Assembly (NCBI GenBank): GCA_009996675.1
Contig: JAACZQ010000019.1
Span: 1-64,000, forward strand
DNA length: 64,000 nucleotides
Direction: 5' to 3'
Source: Chitinophagaceae bacterium
GTDB taxonomy: Bacteria; Bacteroidota; Bacteroidia; Chitinophagales; Chitinophagaceae
This document shows, piece after piece, positions 37,796 through 45,961 of this stretch. The position numbers and the translations under genes were made by a program. The notes below the pieces were generated by a model. It had not been told where the DNA came from. It was given only the letters and a program-made list of their open reading frames with translations, and ran no database searches. Position 1 is the stretch's first letter. Every line of letters starts with the position of its first letter.

Positions 37796-40700
37796 TTAAA
37801 ATCCAACATTGATACCCACTGTAATAACCCTTGGTCTCGGATATTGTGTATAATCGAAACCACGTGAAGGGATACCATTAATGCTTTTATCTACGTTCAC
37901 TTCAGGATCGATACCGGAATAACCAGTGATCAGCGCCAGGTTCTGGCCGGAAGCAAATACAGACAGGGTTTTAATAGTCTTATTGTTCTTCATATCGAAC
38001 GCATAGCTCAGGTTTACGTTGGCCAGGCGGATGAAATCACCTTTCTCCAGGAAACGTGTTGAAACAGATCCGGGGTTGAATGGGTTCTCAGGTCCGGTAC
38101 CAACCTCATAAGTAACGTTACGAGCGTTACGCAGACTTCCTTTTAAGAACAATGCATTCGCCGTATTGTTGTACACCTTGAATCCGGCTACGGCATTCAG
38201 GAACACACTCAGGTTCCATCTGCCATAACTGAAGTTGTTGGTCAAACCACCAAAGTAAGTAGGCAATGCGGAACCAACCAGTTGGTTGGCAGCACCATTG
38301 GCATAACGGGCGTTACCATTACCATCGAAGCCCTGGAATACAGGCATGGTCCAGGTAAAGATAGAAGACCCATTGATCAGTGTCTGGGCAAAAGCACCAG
38401 TCAGACCCTGACCGCTTACACCACCGGTATTGATGGGGGTGGGCAGGCCTTCGATATTGTTCTTAACAGTGGTCATGTTGTAGTTAACATCCCAGCTGAA
38501 TTTCTTGCCCTTGATCACAGTATAGTTAATGCTGGCTTCCCATCCTTTGTTAATTACTTTACCAGGCAGGTTGATCCACCAGTTGCTGGTTGGTGCAAAA
38601 CCACCGGGTGTGGGCGCAAAGAACAGCATGTTCGTACGCTTGTTGTTGTAGTAATCTACAGTTACAGTCAACCTTCTGTCTTTGGTAGTGAAATCAATAC
38701 CAAAACCAGTAGTGGCAACTTCTTCCCATTTCAGATCGGGGTTACCCTGCTGAACGAAACGGGTAACAGGACCGCCGCCTACATCAAATGTTTGCTGGAG
38801 GTTGAGTGCTGAATAAGATCCCAGGTTGTCCTGGCTACCCAGTTTACCATAGTTGGCACGCAGACTCAGGTCGCTGAAGATTTTACCAAATGCTTTCTCA
38901 GCCCATGATTCCTGGAGTACTCTCCATTTGAAGGCAAAGGCAGGGAATGTAGCATAACGGTTGTTGGAACCAAACTTAGAAGAACCATCCATACGCACAG
39001 TAGCGGTGAGGAAGTATTTGTCTTTATAAGTATAGTTCACACGACCGAAAACAGATTGCAGCTCGTTCTTATCAAAAGAAGGAACAAAGCTTGCATAGTT
39101 TTTGAAATTGTTGTAATCTTTTACAAACACATCAGTCGGATTCACCACTGCTGTATTCAGGCCCCAGCCAAAAGTACCGCGGTAGCGGCTCTGGAAACTC
39201 TGATAAGAGTAACCGGCAACGGCATTGATATTATGATTACCGAAGTTTCTGTCGTAAGTAAGATAGTGTTCAATCAGCAGTGATTTGGCTTCCAGGTTTT
39301 GGCGTGTAACGCGGCCATTACCCTGGATACCATTACCATAGTCTTTACCGAATACGTTGGTAGTACCACCATAAGCGTTGGAACCCAGACGGGGATCGGC
39401 AAAAGCGGTTCTTTCTGATTTAGAATTATCATAACCCAGTACTGCTTTATAGCTCAGATCAGGGGTGATCTGGTAAGTAGCAGATACATTACCCATGAGC
39501 CTGTTTACGAAATCACGGTCATCGAAATAAGCCAGCATCTGAACGGGGTTGCGCTGATCGCCGGGCTGGTAGAATGAGCCATTGGGATTGTAAATAGGGT
39601 TGGTTGGGTTAAACTGGAGCGCAGCACCCAGCAAGCTACCCTGGTAACCTGCGTTATTGGAGAGCGGCGGATAAACGTTTTTGGTTTTGGAAGCAGTGAT
39701 ATTGGCTTCCAGCTTCAGCTTGTCGTTGAACAACTTCTGGCTGATATTAGCACGACCAGTAATTCTTTTCAGGCTACTGTTTTTAACAATACCCTGTTGG
39801 TCGTCGTAAGAACCACTCAAACGGGCAGCTGTTCCTTTATTGCTGAAAGACCAGCTGAGGTTGTGGTTTTGAGAAATAGCCGTACGGAAAATCTGATCCT
39901 GCCAATCGGTATTGGCACCGTTATCGATGGCTTTAACCGCATCAGCAGCAGCAATCGGATCTGCACCGCCATCAATATTGGCTTTCTTGGCAGACAGCAG
40001 GAAATCTTGTGCATTCATCAGATCATAACGTCTGGCAGTAGTAGCAATACTGGTATTGGCGCTGTAATTGAATACACCGCGTTTACCACCCTTGCCCTGC
40101 TTGGTTGTGATCAGGATTACACCATTCGCACCTCTTGAACCGTAGATAGCAGCGGCAGAAGCGTCTTTCAGAATGGTAATGCTTTCAATATCATTGGGGT
40201 TGAGGAAGATCAGCGGGTTCTTGGCAGTTGTACTACCTTCCACACCACTGGCTGATCCCAGTGTACCACCCTGGATCAGGGGCACACCATCCACCACATA
40301 CAAAGGCTCCTGTGCACCACTAATAGAACCCGTACCACGGATATTAATGGTAGCAGCAGCACCAGGTTCACCAGTAGAAGGTGTTACCAGCACACCAGCT
40401 GTACGGCCCTGGAGCAGTTGCTCAGGTGAAGCAATCTGACCTTTGTTGAAATCTTTTTCACCCACACGGGCAACGGAACCGGTAACATCTTTCGATTTAC
40501 GGGTACCATAACCAATTACAATAACGTCGGCAAGTGCATCAGCTGAAGGCGTCAGCTTTACGTTAATGGAATTGGAAGCAGGAATGGCTACATCAGAACT
40601 GGTGTAACCGGAGAAAGAAATGACTAAGGTCCTCACCGTACCAGGAACCGTCAGACGGAATGTACCATCTGCGCCGGTTTGTGTACCAGTTGAAGTGCCC

Positions 40701-40852
40701 TTAGCTACAACAGATGCACCAACAAGCGGTGATCCGTCTTTTGAGTCGGTTACCTTACCGGTAACCGTTTTCGTTTGTGCCAGCGCTTGTAGGGTGCATA
40801 CGCAGGCAAATAAACCCATAAAAATGGGCCTGACAAGCTTCGTAAGGTTCAT
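37796..40852 (-). CDS. SusC/RagA family TonB-linked outer-membrane transporter
   Basis: The 1018-residue transporter has a signal peptide, a carboxypeptidase-regulatory-like domain (TVTGKVTDSKDGSPLVGASV), a TonB-box-like segment leading into the plug (DVIVIGYGTRKSKDVTGSV), the SusC plug signature (EPLYVVDGVPLI, DASAAAIYGSRGANGVILITTK) and a C-terminal barrel ending in VGINVGF. It pairs with the downstream SusD. The LacI regulator is transcribed divergently from the other side of a 298-bp spacer. Confidence 0.97.
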   Translation of the reverse strand: MNLTKLVRPIFMGLFACVCTLQALAQTKTVTGKVTDSKDGSPLVGASVVAKGTSTGTQTGADGTFRLTVPGTVRTLVISFSGYTSSDVAIPASNSINVKLTPSADALADVIVIGYGTRKSKDVTGSVARVGEKDFNKGQIASPEQLLQGRTAGVLVTPSTGEPGAAATINIRGTGSISGAQEPLYVVDGVPLIQGGTLGSASGVEGSTTAKNPLIFLNPNDIESITILKDASAAAIYGSRGANGVILITTKQGKGGKRGVFNYSANTSIATTARRYDLMNAQDFLLSAKKANIDGGADPIAAADAVKAIDNGANTDWQDQIFRTAISQNHNLSWSFSNKGTAARLSGSYDDQQGIVKNSSLKRITGRANISQKLFNDKLKLEANITASKTKNVYPPLSNNAGYQGSLLGAALQFNPTNPIYNPNGSFYQPGDQRNPVQMLAYFDDRDFVNRLMGNVSATYQITPDLSYKAVLGYDNSKSERTAFADPRLGSNAYGGTTNVFGKDYGNGIQGNGRVTRQNLEAKSLLIEHYLTYDRNFGNHNINAVAGYSYQSFQSRYRGTFGWGLNTAVVNPTDVFVKDYNNFKNYASFVPSFDKNELQSVFGRVNYTYKDKYFLTATVRMDGSSKFGSNNRYATFPAFAFKWRVLQESWAEKAFGKIFSDLSLRANYGKLGSQDNLGSYSALNLQQTFDVGGGPVTRFVQQGNPDLKWEEVATTGFGIDFTTKDRRLTVTVDYYNNKRTNMLFFAPTPGGFAPTSNWWINLPGKVINKGWEASINYTVIKGKKFSWDVNYNMTTVKNNIEGLPTPINTGGVSGQGLTGAFAQTLINGSSIFTWTMPVFQGFDGNGNARYANGAANQLVGSALPTYFGGLTNNFSYGRWNLSVFLNAVAGFKVYNNTANALFLKGSLRNARNVTYEVGTGPENPFNPGSVSTRFLEKGDFIRLANVNLSYAFDMKNNKTIKTLSVFASGQNLALITGYSGIDPEVNVDKSINGIPSRGFDYTQYPRPRVITVGINVGF

Positions 40853-40878
40853 AAATGGCAGTTTATTGGTTATTAAGC

Positions 40879-40893
40879 GTGTACAAAGTACAC
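40879..40893 (-). promoter_or_regulatory. Palindrome GTGTAC-AAA-GTACAC in the susC upstream region
   Basis: This perfect 6+6 inverted repeat has a 3-nt centre and lies 27-41 bp before the susC start. On the minus strand it contains TAC-TTTG, one base short of the TAnnTTTG -7 consensus. It could be the operator of the divergent LacI-type regulator, though it lacks the central CG of typical LacI sites. Confidence 0.35.
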
Positions 40894-41102
40894 ATTTTTC
40901 ACAGAAAAAAAATTTTTCGTTAAACTTTTTCTCTGATTCACAAGTACTTTGCTACTCTTATACACATTAGACCGTATTCCCTACTAAAATGATGCACCAT
41001 TATTTCGAATTTATACATTCTGTTTTTACTAATATTATCTAACTAAATGAATATCAATACGAAACAGATTTAAAGATTGTTTTCTCAATCGTTTGCGGTT
41101 AA

Positions 41103-41144
41103 TATTGTAGTGCCTTTTTTTGTATATTGTAGTAAGCCTTTTTT
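41103..41144 (+). repeat. Imperfect direct repeat in the regulator leader
   Basis: TATTGTAGT followed by GCC and a T-run occurs at 41103-41120 and again at 41124-41144 with two extra bases (AA). The second copy ends 6 bp before the regulator start codon, so it probably lies in the 5' UTR. Confidence 0.5.
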
Positions 41145-41150
41145 GCCATT

Positions 41151-42149
41151 ATGTCGCAGACCACCACCCTGAAAAAGATATCCGAAGCCCTGGGCATTAG
41201 TATTTCCACCGTATCGCGCGCACTCAAACACCATCCGGATATTTCCATCAAAACCCGCAAAAAAGTTATTGAACTGGCCGAAGCACTGGAATACGAACCG
41301 GATATCAATGCTGTTCAACTGCGTAAAGGCAACAGGCAATTACTCGGACTCCTGGCTCCCGCAGCCAATAATCTTTTTTATGAATCCTTTATCAGCGCCG
41401 TGGAAGACAGCGCCCGCAAAGCCGGTTATGCAGTGATGATATTGCAGTCGGACAATAACCTCGAACAGGAAACCAATTGCCTCAAACTGTTCCGCCAAAA
41501 CAGGGTATCGGGTGTACTGGCCTGTATTACCCCAACTACCACCGACTTTGCTCCCTTCCGAAAACTGGAGGAACAGAATATTCCCGTTGTCTTTTATGAT
41601 AAAGTGCCCGATGATCTGGCCTACCATAAAGTTTGCCTGGCTGATGCCAAAGCAGCAACACTCGCAGCCGATGTTATACTGAAAGCCGGAAGCCGGCATG
41701 TGCTGGCCATATTTGGTGATACACATTTGTCTATCACACAAAAAAGATTAGATGCTTTCCGTGAATCGCTCGAAAATGGAAATCAGCAGACCAAACTGGT
41801 CATCAAACATGCTACCAACACACAGGAAGCCTATGCCCTTACGCTCAATTACCTGAAACGAAAGACCGATCAGGCGGATACCCTTTTTTGTATGAGTGAT
41901 GAAATACTGGCTGGCTCCATGAAAGCGGTACAGGAATCGGGACTCCGTTATCCAAAAGACATCCGCATCATTGGCATCAGTAATGGTTTTATACCCAGTA
42001 TCTTTTCCCCGGAGATCACTTATGTTGAAACCAGTGGACGGGCACTCGGAGAACTGGCCGTTGACCACATCATTAATTGCATCCACCAGGCGCAAGTGCC
42101 TTTATCACTTACGACCGATGTAAGACTGGTCAAAGGAGGATCTATTTAA
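41151..42149 (+). CDS. LacI family transcriptional regulator
   Basis: The 332-residue protein has an N-terminal LacI helix-turn-helix and hinge (LKKISEALGISISTVSRAL, about 7-26) and a periplasmic-binding-protein-like effector domain (LLGLLAPAANNLFYESF to the C-terminus, with SGVLACI and GSRHVLAIFGD segments). It probably senses a sugar or sugar-like ligand and controls the divergent susC-susD-FG-GAP series (inference from position). Its stop is 4 bp from that of the convergent DoxX gene. Confidence 0.94.
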   Translation: MSQTTTLKKISEALGISISTVSRALKHHPDISIKTRKKVIELAEALEYEPDINAVQLRKGNRQLLGLLAPAANNLFYESFISAVEDSARKAGYAVMILQSDNNLEQETNCLKLFRQNRVSGVLACITPTTTDFAPFRKLEEQNIPVVFYDKVPDDLAYHKVCLADAKAATLAADVILKAGSRHVLAIFGDTHLSITQKRLDAFRESLENGNQQTKLVIKHATNTQEAYALTLNYLKRKTDQADTLFCMSDEILAGSMKAVQESGLRYPKDIRIIGISNGFIPSIFSPEITYVETSGRALGELAVDHIINCIHQAQVPLSLTTDVRLVKGGSI

Positions 42150-42153
42150 ACAG

Positions 42154-42591
42154 TCAGGATCTGTTCAGTTTATTGGCGATTAATTGATCCACCGACCATT
42201 TACCGGCACCAGTACATACCAGCAAGAGCGTCACGCCGATTAACTCAAAGGGATGAGCAGCCACATACAAAGCATCACCAGCTTTGAGGTGACTGATGGT
42301 TGCCAGTATCATCATAAAACACTGCATGGCTGCAACAGGACGAACAGCGAGTCCCAGTATCAGTAATATTCCACCCCCAAATTCTGTCCAGGATCCAATC
42401 AATCCCCAAACTACTTTGCCAAAAGAAATACCAATGATTTCCATGGCACCGCCTACGGCTTCCCACATAGCCGTTCCGCCTGTTACTTTCATATATCCGT
42501 AGTTCATGAATGCCAGTCCTATGACCAGGCGCAAAAAGAATAAAGGGAAACTGAGGGCTGCCGGTGGGGCCCATAGCTTTTTGAATTGCAT
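42154..42591 (-). CDS. DoxX family membrane protein
   Basis: The 145-residue protein has four transmembrane helices and the DoxX pattern (FFLRLVIGLAFMNYGYMKV; ELIGVTLLLVCTGAGKWSVDQL at the end). DoxX-like proteins are small membrane proteins of unclear, often redox-related role. It is probably monocistronic: a hairpin separates it from the upstream DUF4097 genes and the next gene is convergent. Confidence 0.88.
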   Translation of the reverse strand: MQFKKLWAPPAALSFPLFFLRLVIGLAFMNYGYMKVTGGTAMWEAVGGAMEIIGISFGKVVWGLIGSWTEFGGGILLILGLAVRPVAAMQCFMMILATISHLKAGDALYVAAHPFELIGVTLLLVCTGAGKWSVDQLIANKLNRS

Positions 42592-42654
42592 GATGGTGTT
42601 TTTATACCACCAAGATACCCAGAATTTCTGAAGCCTGCATTTTCATAACAGGAA

Positions 42655-42676
42655 ACCCCGGACATCTGCCCGGGGT
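42655..42676 (-). terminator. Probable terminator after the sigma/DUF4097 gene series
   Basis: The 7-bp stem ACCCCGG/CCGGGGT has an 8-nt loop and lies 55 bp after the last DUF4097 stop. The T tract on the minus strand is short (TTT), so strength is uncertain. Confidence 0.55.
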
Positions 42677-42730
42677 CTGCCGATCTGATGAACAGATCAA
42701 GCTATGCTGATACACATGAGAACAGCAGTA

Positions 42731-43558
42731 TTATTGTTTGGCTTTACGGATATAGATATCGCCCATATTACTCTTCACCATCAGTTCAGCGCCACCACCA
42801 TTGATCTTACCGGTTACCCAGGCATCTTTGGCTATCCGATACAATCCGCCACTATTGGTTTTTGACGTCCCCCCCGATCCTTTTTCAATAGCTACATCAA
42901 AATCAGAGAAGATATCACCCTGGTCTGACTTCAGTTTCAGGTTTGCTTTACTCACAGCAGGCAAACTGATGTCAACTGTACCATTGAATGTAGAGAAAGC
43001 CATGGGTTTATCGGGTGTAACCGATTCAAAACGGGCAACAATATCACCATTCACGGTAGTAGCAACGGCTGAACCGGCAATACCTGATAATTTTATCTCC
43101 CCATTAATATTATTCAGTTCCAGCTCACCTTTTACATTCTTTACTTCAATGTCGCCGCCATTAATGGTTTTGAGAATCAGGCTGCCATTGGCAGGCACTT
43201 TCAGCTCCAGGTTCACTTCTCTATCAATCAGGTTGGTATGCACCGTTACTTCATTGTTCTTTTCAATGGCTTTTACCTCATAGCCTGTGCTGCCACCAAT
43301 GCGCTTCATACCCGACTCGCCCGCTCTTTTATCTTTCCGGCCGCCTTTCTCTTCCGGAACATCTACATCGATAACAATATTATCGGCATTATGTCCGGTT
43401 ACACGAATCGACCCGGAAATCAGATTCACTTTTAATTTATAGGGTTTACCCGGACTACTCAGCGCAACAGTTAATTGTTCTTTCTCTGAGTTCTGTGCTT
43501 GCAAACACACTGTGGAGCATACCAGCAGTAATGTGCAGATGAATTTTATTGATTTCAT
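42731..43558 (-). CDS. Exported DUF4097-like beta-strand repeat protein
   Basis: The 275-residue protein has a signal peptide (ending TVCLQAQ) and then a right-handed repetitive strand pattern of the DUF4097/putative-adhesin class (SIRVTGHNADNIVIDV, GSLILKTINGGDIEVKNVKGELELNNINGEIKLSGI, AELMVKSNMGDIYI). Such proteins commonly accompany ECF sigma/anti-sigma pairs and may be envelope-stress effectors; their molecular role is unknown. It follows a paralogue by 9 bp. Confidence 0.8.
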   Translation of the reverse strand: MKSIKFICTLLLVCSTVCLQAQNSEKEQLTVALSSPGKPYKLKVNLISGSIRVTGHNADNIVIDVDVPEEKGGRKDKRAGESGMKRIGGSTGYEVKAIEKNNEVTVHTNLIDREVNLELKVPANGSLILKTINGGDIEVKNVKGELELNNINGEIKLSGIAGSAVATTVNGDIVARFESVTPDKPMAFSTFNGTVDISLPAVSKANLKLKSDQGDIFSDFDVAIEKGSGGTSKTNSGGLYRIAKDAWVTGKINGGGAELMVKSNMGDIYIRKAKQ

Positions 43559-43567
43559 GGTATAAGT

Positions 43568-44416
43568 TTAGGATTTTTTGATGTAGATATTACCGTTTAG
43601 TGTTTCAAAATTGAATTTTCTGCCGCCGTTACCAATCCGTACACCCGCATCTTTGTTGATCTTATAGATGGTAGCATTGTTTTTAGTTTCCGTATTCCTG
43701 GAAATGGTATTACTCAGGTTTTCGGCATTTTCAAAATCGGTGTAATACTTTCCGTTCATGCTTTTGAAGTAGAGATCTGCGCTCAGGTCTCCTTTATAGT
43801 ACACTTCAATATCGCCATTAATGGTTTTATATTCCGATGCTGCAGCGGGGTTGCTGAGGTAGTTGATTCGAATGGGGCCATTTACCGTAACCGCCCGGGT
43901 AATACCTTTGGCTTTATCAATAGTAATACCACCGTTAACATTGTGTACCACCAGATCACCCAGTACATGCTTTACATCGATTTCGCCATTGTTAACGGTT
44001 GATACACGCAGCTTCATAGACCGCGGCACTTTCACCGTAAAATCAAGCTGGTATTTGTACCGGATATTCCTGCGATCGTTCTGCCAGGTATTCGGACGGG
44101 AGTCGTACGGCGCTGCAATGTATACAACAATGCTATCACCCACCTGTTCCATTTCCAGCTTGAATTCCTTCTTGCCGTTTTCCACTTCCTCGGCATAGCG
44201 GGAACTGATGGTTTTATCGATTTCCAGCAATACTTTGTCGCCCTCGTATCCTTCTACTTTAATGTTCCCAAAAACATTGTAAATGGCCAGTACCGGATCT
44301 TTGGTACCTACGTTGAATTGTTTGGAAATATGTTCCTTGAAATCCTGCGCCGATACATTCCAGCAGGCGCATAGGAATAGCTGTGCTGCAAGCAGCATGT
44401 TGATTATCTTCTTCAT
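43568..44416 (-). CDS. Exported DUF4097-like beta-strand repeat protein
   Basis: The 282-residue protein is a paralogue of the next gene, with a signal peptide ending NVSAQ and repeated strand-turn units (FGNIKVEGYEGDKVLLEI, VNNGEIDVKHVLGDLVVHNVNGGI, TINGDIEVYYKGDL). It begins 11 bp after the anti-sigma gene and is part of the same transcript. The mature domain probably sits in the periplasm or on the surface (inference from the signal peptide). Confidence 0.8.
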   Translation of the reverse strand: MKKIINMLLAAQLFLCACWNVSAQDFKEHISKQFNVGTKDPVLAIYNVFGNIKVEGYEGDKVLLEIDKTISSRYAEEVENGKKEFKLEMEQVGDSIVVYIAAPYDSRPNTWQNDRRNIRYKYQLDFTVKVPRSMKLRVSTVNNGEIDVKHVLGDLVVHNVNGGITIDKAKGITRAVTVNGPIRINYLSNPAAASEYKTINGDIEVYYKGDLSADLYFKSMNGKYYTDFENAENLSNTISRNTETKNNATIYKINKDAGVRIGNGGRKFNFETLNGNIYIKKS

Positions 44417-44427
44417 AAATGGGGTAT

Positions 44428-45249
44428 TTAGCTGAGTTGATGGATGGTTTCCCGGATCTTGGTTTTAATCATTTCATTGGTAGCAGGATCTTTCAGCAAT
44501 CGCCTGAATGAAGGCACTGATTTTTTCTCCTGTATGGTTATCATGATATCAGCCAGTGCAGATTGTACCAGTGGTGAATCCTGGTGTTGTATGGATTGAA
44601 TCAATCCTTCGCGTACCAGCGGGTCACTGCTCATCTTAGCCAGTGTTTCCAGGGCAGTGAGCCGTACATTTACATTTTCGTCGTTATTCAGGGTGGCCAG
44701 CAATGCCTGCTTCACCCGGTTATCAACAGTATCAATTTCTTCAACATAACTTACAGCACGTAAGCGTTCGGAAGCAGAAGGATGTTCCAATAAACGCAGC
44801 GCCAGCATTTCCCGCATTTCTTTTACTTCCCCGGAAAGGGCTGCTACTTCTGCTTTGCCGGCATGACCCTTCCACTGATAAAACAAAGCCGTAAACAATA
44901 TACCAATCAGCATCATTGCCACACCGTATACCGGGCGGAACCGCAAGTGATTCAAAGCATGCCAGGCTTCCCTGATTTCCTGCATCCAGCTTCGCACTCC
45001 TTTGCCGGCCTGCGCTTTTTCTGTTGCCTGGTATGCTGCTAAAGCCTGCAGAAAATGATGCTTCATATTAACATCCGGTGCCGGTTCGGGCAGGGAAGCC
45101 GTTTGCAGCCAGAGTTGCTCCAGTTGTTTCAATTCGGCAGCACAATCAGCACAGTCTTTCACATGCTGCTGAACCTGGTATTGCTCCTGTTCATCCAGCT
45201 GTTGCAAGGCATACATGCCTAATTTTTCCTGATCAAATCCACAGTTCAT
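44428..45249 (-). CDS. Anti-sigma factor with zinc-finger-like N-terminus and HEAT-repeat C-terminus
   Basis: The 273-residue protein has an N-terminal anti-sigma domain with the HxxxCxxC motif (HVKDCADC, about 29-36), a single transmembrane helix (VYGVAMMLIGILFTALFYQW), and a C-terminal helical domain of HEAT/PBS-lyase-like repeats (NDENVNVRLTALETLAKM; QHQDSPLVQSALADIM). The cytoplasmic part would hold the sigma factor and the periplasmic HEAT part would sense a partner. Its ATG overlaps the sigma stop as ATGA, which couples their translation. Confidence 0.85.
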   Translation of the reverse strand: MNCGFDQEKLGMYALQQLDEQEQYQVQQHVKDCADCAAELKQLEQLWLQTASLPEPAPDVNMKHHFLQALAAYQATEKAQAGKGVRSWMQEIREAWHALNHLRFRPVYGVAMMLIGILFTALFYQWKGHAGKAEVAALSGEVKEMREMLALRLLEHPSASERLRAVSYVEEIDTVDNRVKQALLATLNNDENVNVRLTALETLAKMSSDPLVREGLIQSIQHQDSPLVQSALADIMITIQEKKSVPSFRRLLKDPATNEMIKTKIRETIHQLS

Positions 45250-45812
45250 AACGGTTGTTTTTGCTGGCTTAATGCCAGGTAATGCTGTTTCAGTTGTTTC
45301 ATAGCCCGGTGTATCCGCACTTTCACCGCTCCTTCCGAGCTATTAACCATGCGGGCTATCTCCTGGTATTTCAATTCCTGGTATCGGGCCAGTATCAGTA
45401 ACTCTCGGTCTGCCTCCTCCAAACGACTCAATGCCTCACGAACCAGTAACTGTTCTTCTTTTAATTGTATCCGGGCATCGGCCGGAGCTTCATCAGCTAC
45501 TTCATCCAAATGCCCAGTTGCATCCACATAAATGCCTTTTCGTTGTTGCGACCGGTAATAGTCGCTCAGCGCATTCCGGGCAATCACATACATCCAGGTA
45601 ACAAATTTGTGTGAGCCGGTAAACGTAGACCGGGAACGGATCATATTCATGAATACCGTCTGCGCCAAATCCTCACTCTGCTGTTTCAGCCCCGTATTGT
45701 GGTAAAAAAAGCCATACAGGGGCTTATGATGCCGGTCAAATAATATACCCATCTGATCCAGGCGACCGTCCCTGACCCTAAACATGATCTCATTATCCGT
45801 AGCCTGACTCAT
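45246..45812 (-). CDS. ECF-type RNA polymerase sigma factor
   Basis: The 188-residue sigma-70-family protein has region 2 (FDRHHKPLYGFFYHNT, SEDLAQTVFMNMIRSR, FVTWMYVIARNALSDYYR) and region 4 (SRLEEADRELLILARYQELKYQEIARMV, SSEGAVKVRIHRAMKQL). It heads a four-gene series with the HEAT-repeat anti-sigma factor and two DUF4097-like proteins, and presumably drives that series. Confidence 0.95.
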   Translation of the reverse strand: MSQATDNEIMFRVRDGRLDQMGILFDRHHKPLYGFFYHNTGLKQQSEDLAQTVFMNMIRSRSTFTGSHKFVTWMYVIARNALSDYYRSQQRKGIYVDATGHLDEVADEAPADARIQLKEEQLLVREALSRLEEADRELLILARYQELKYQEIARMVNSSEGAVKVRIHRAMKQLKQHYLALSQQKQPL

Positions 45813-45904
45813 TCGTTTCGTATGGTTGCGTTAGCGGGTTTGAAGTAATAAACTGTGGTGAAAGGCAGAAGTTACAGAAAATGACCGTTTTTTTACGCAC
45901 CCCT

Positions 45905-45945
45905 AAAAATACGGGGCAGGCAATAGGTATTGCCTGCCCCGTATT
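45905..45945 (-). terminator. Strong terminator after the TonB-dependent barrel gene
   Basis: There is an 18-bp perfect stem (45908-45925 with 45928-45945). The two central bases and inner pairs would form the loop. On the minus strand five T follow the stem. It ends the PepSY-TonB unit before the sigma gene region. Confidence 0.85.
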
Positions 45946-45961
45946 CATACAGCCTGTATGG

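Larger units (their letters stand above)
40853..41150. other. Divergent control region between susC and lacI-type regulator
   Basis: This 298-bp AT-rich gap holds both promoters and no gene. It includes a 15-bp palindrome near susC, a GATTG-N6-CAATC inverted repeat at 41075-41090, and a direct repeat just before the regulator start. Confidence 0.6.

Noticed and set aside
15759-41150. Genomic island of foreign origin carrying the VHPO and FG-GAP genes
   Set aside because: No integrase, tRNA, direct-repeat ends or insertion sequence was seen, and base composition looks like the rest of the window.
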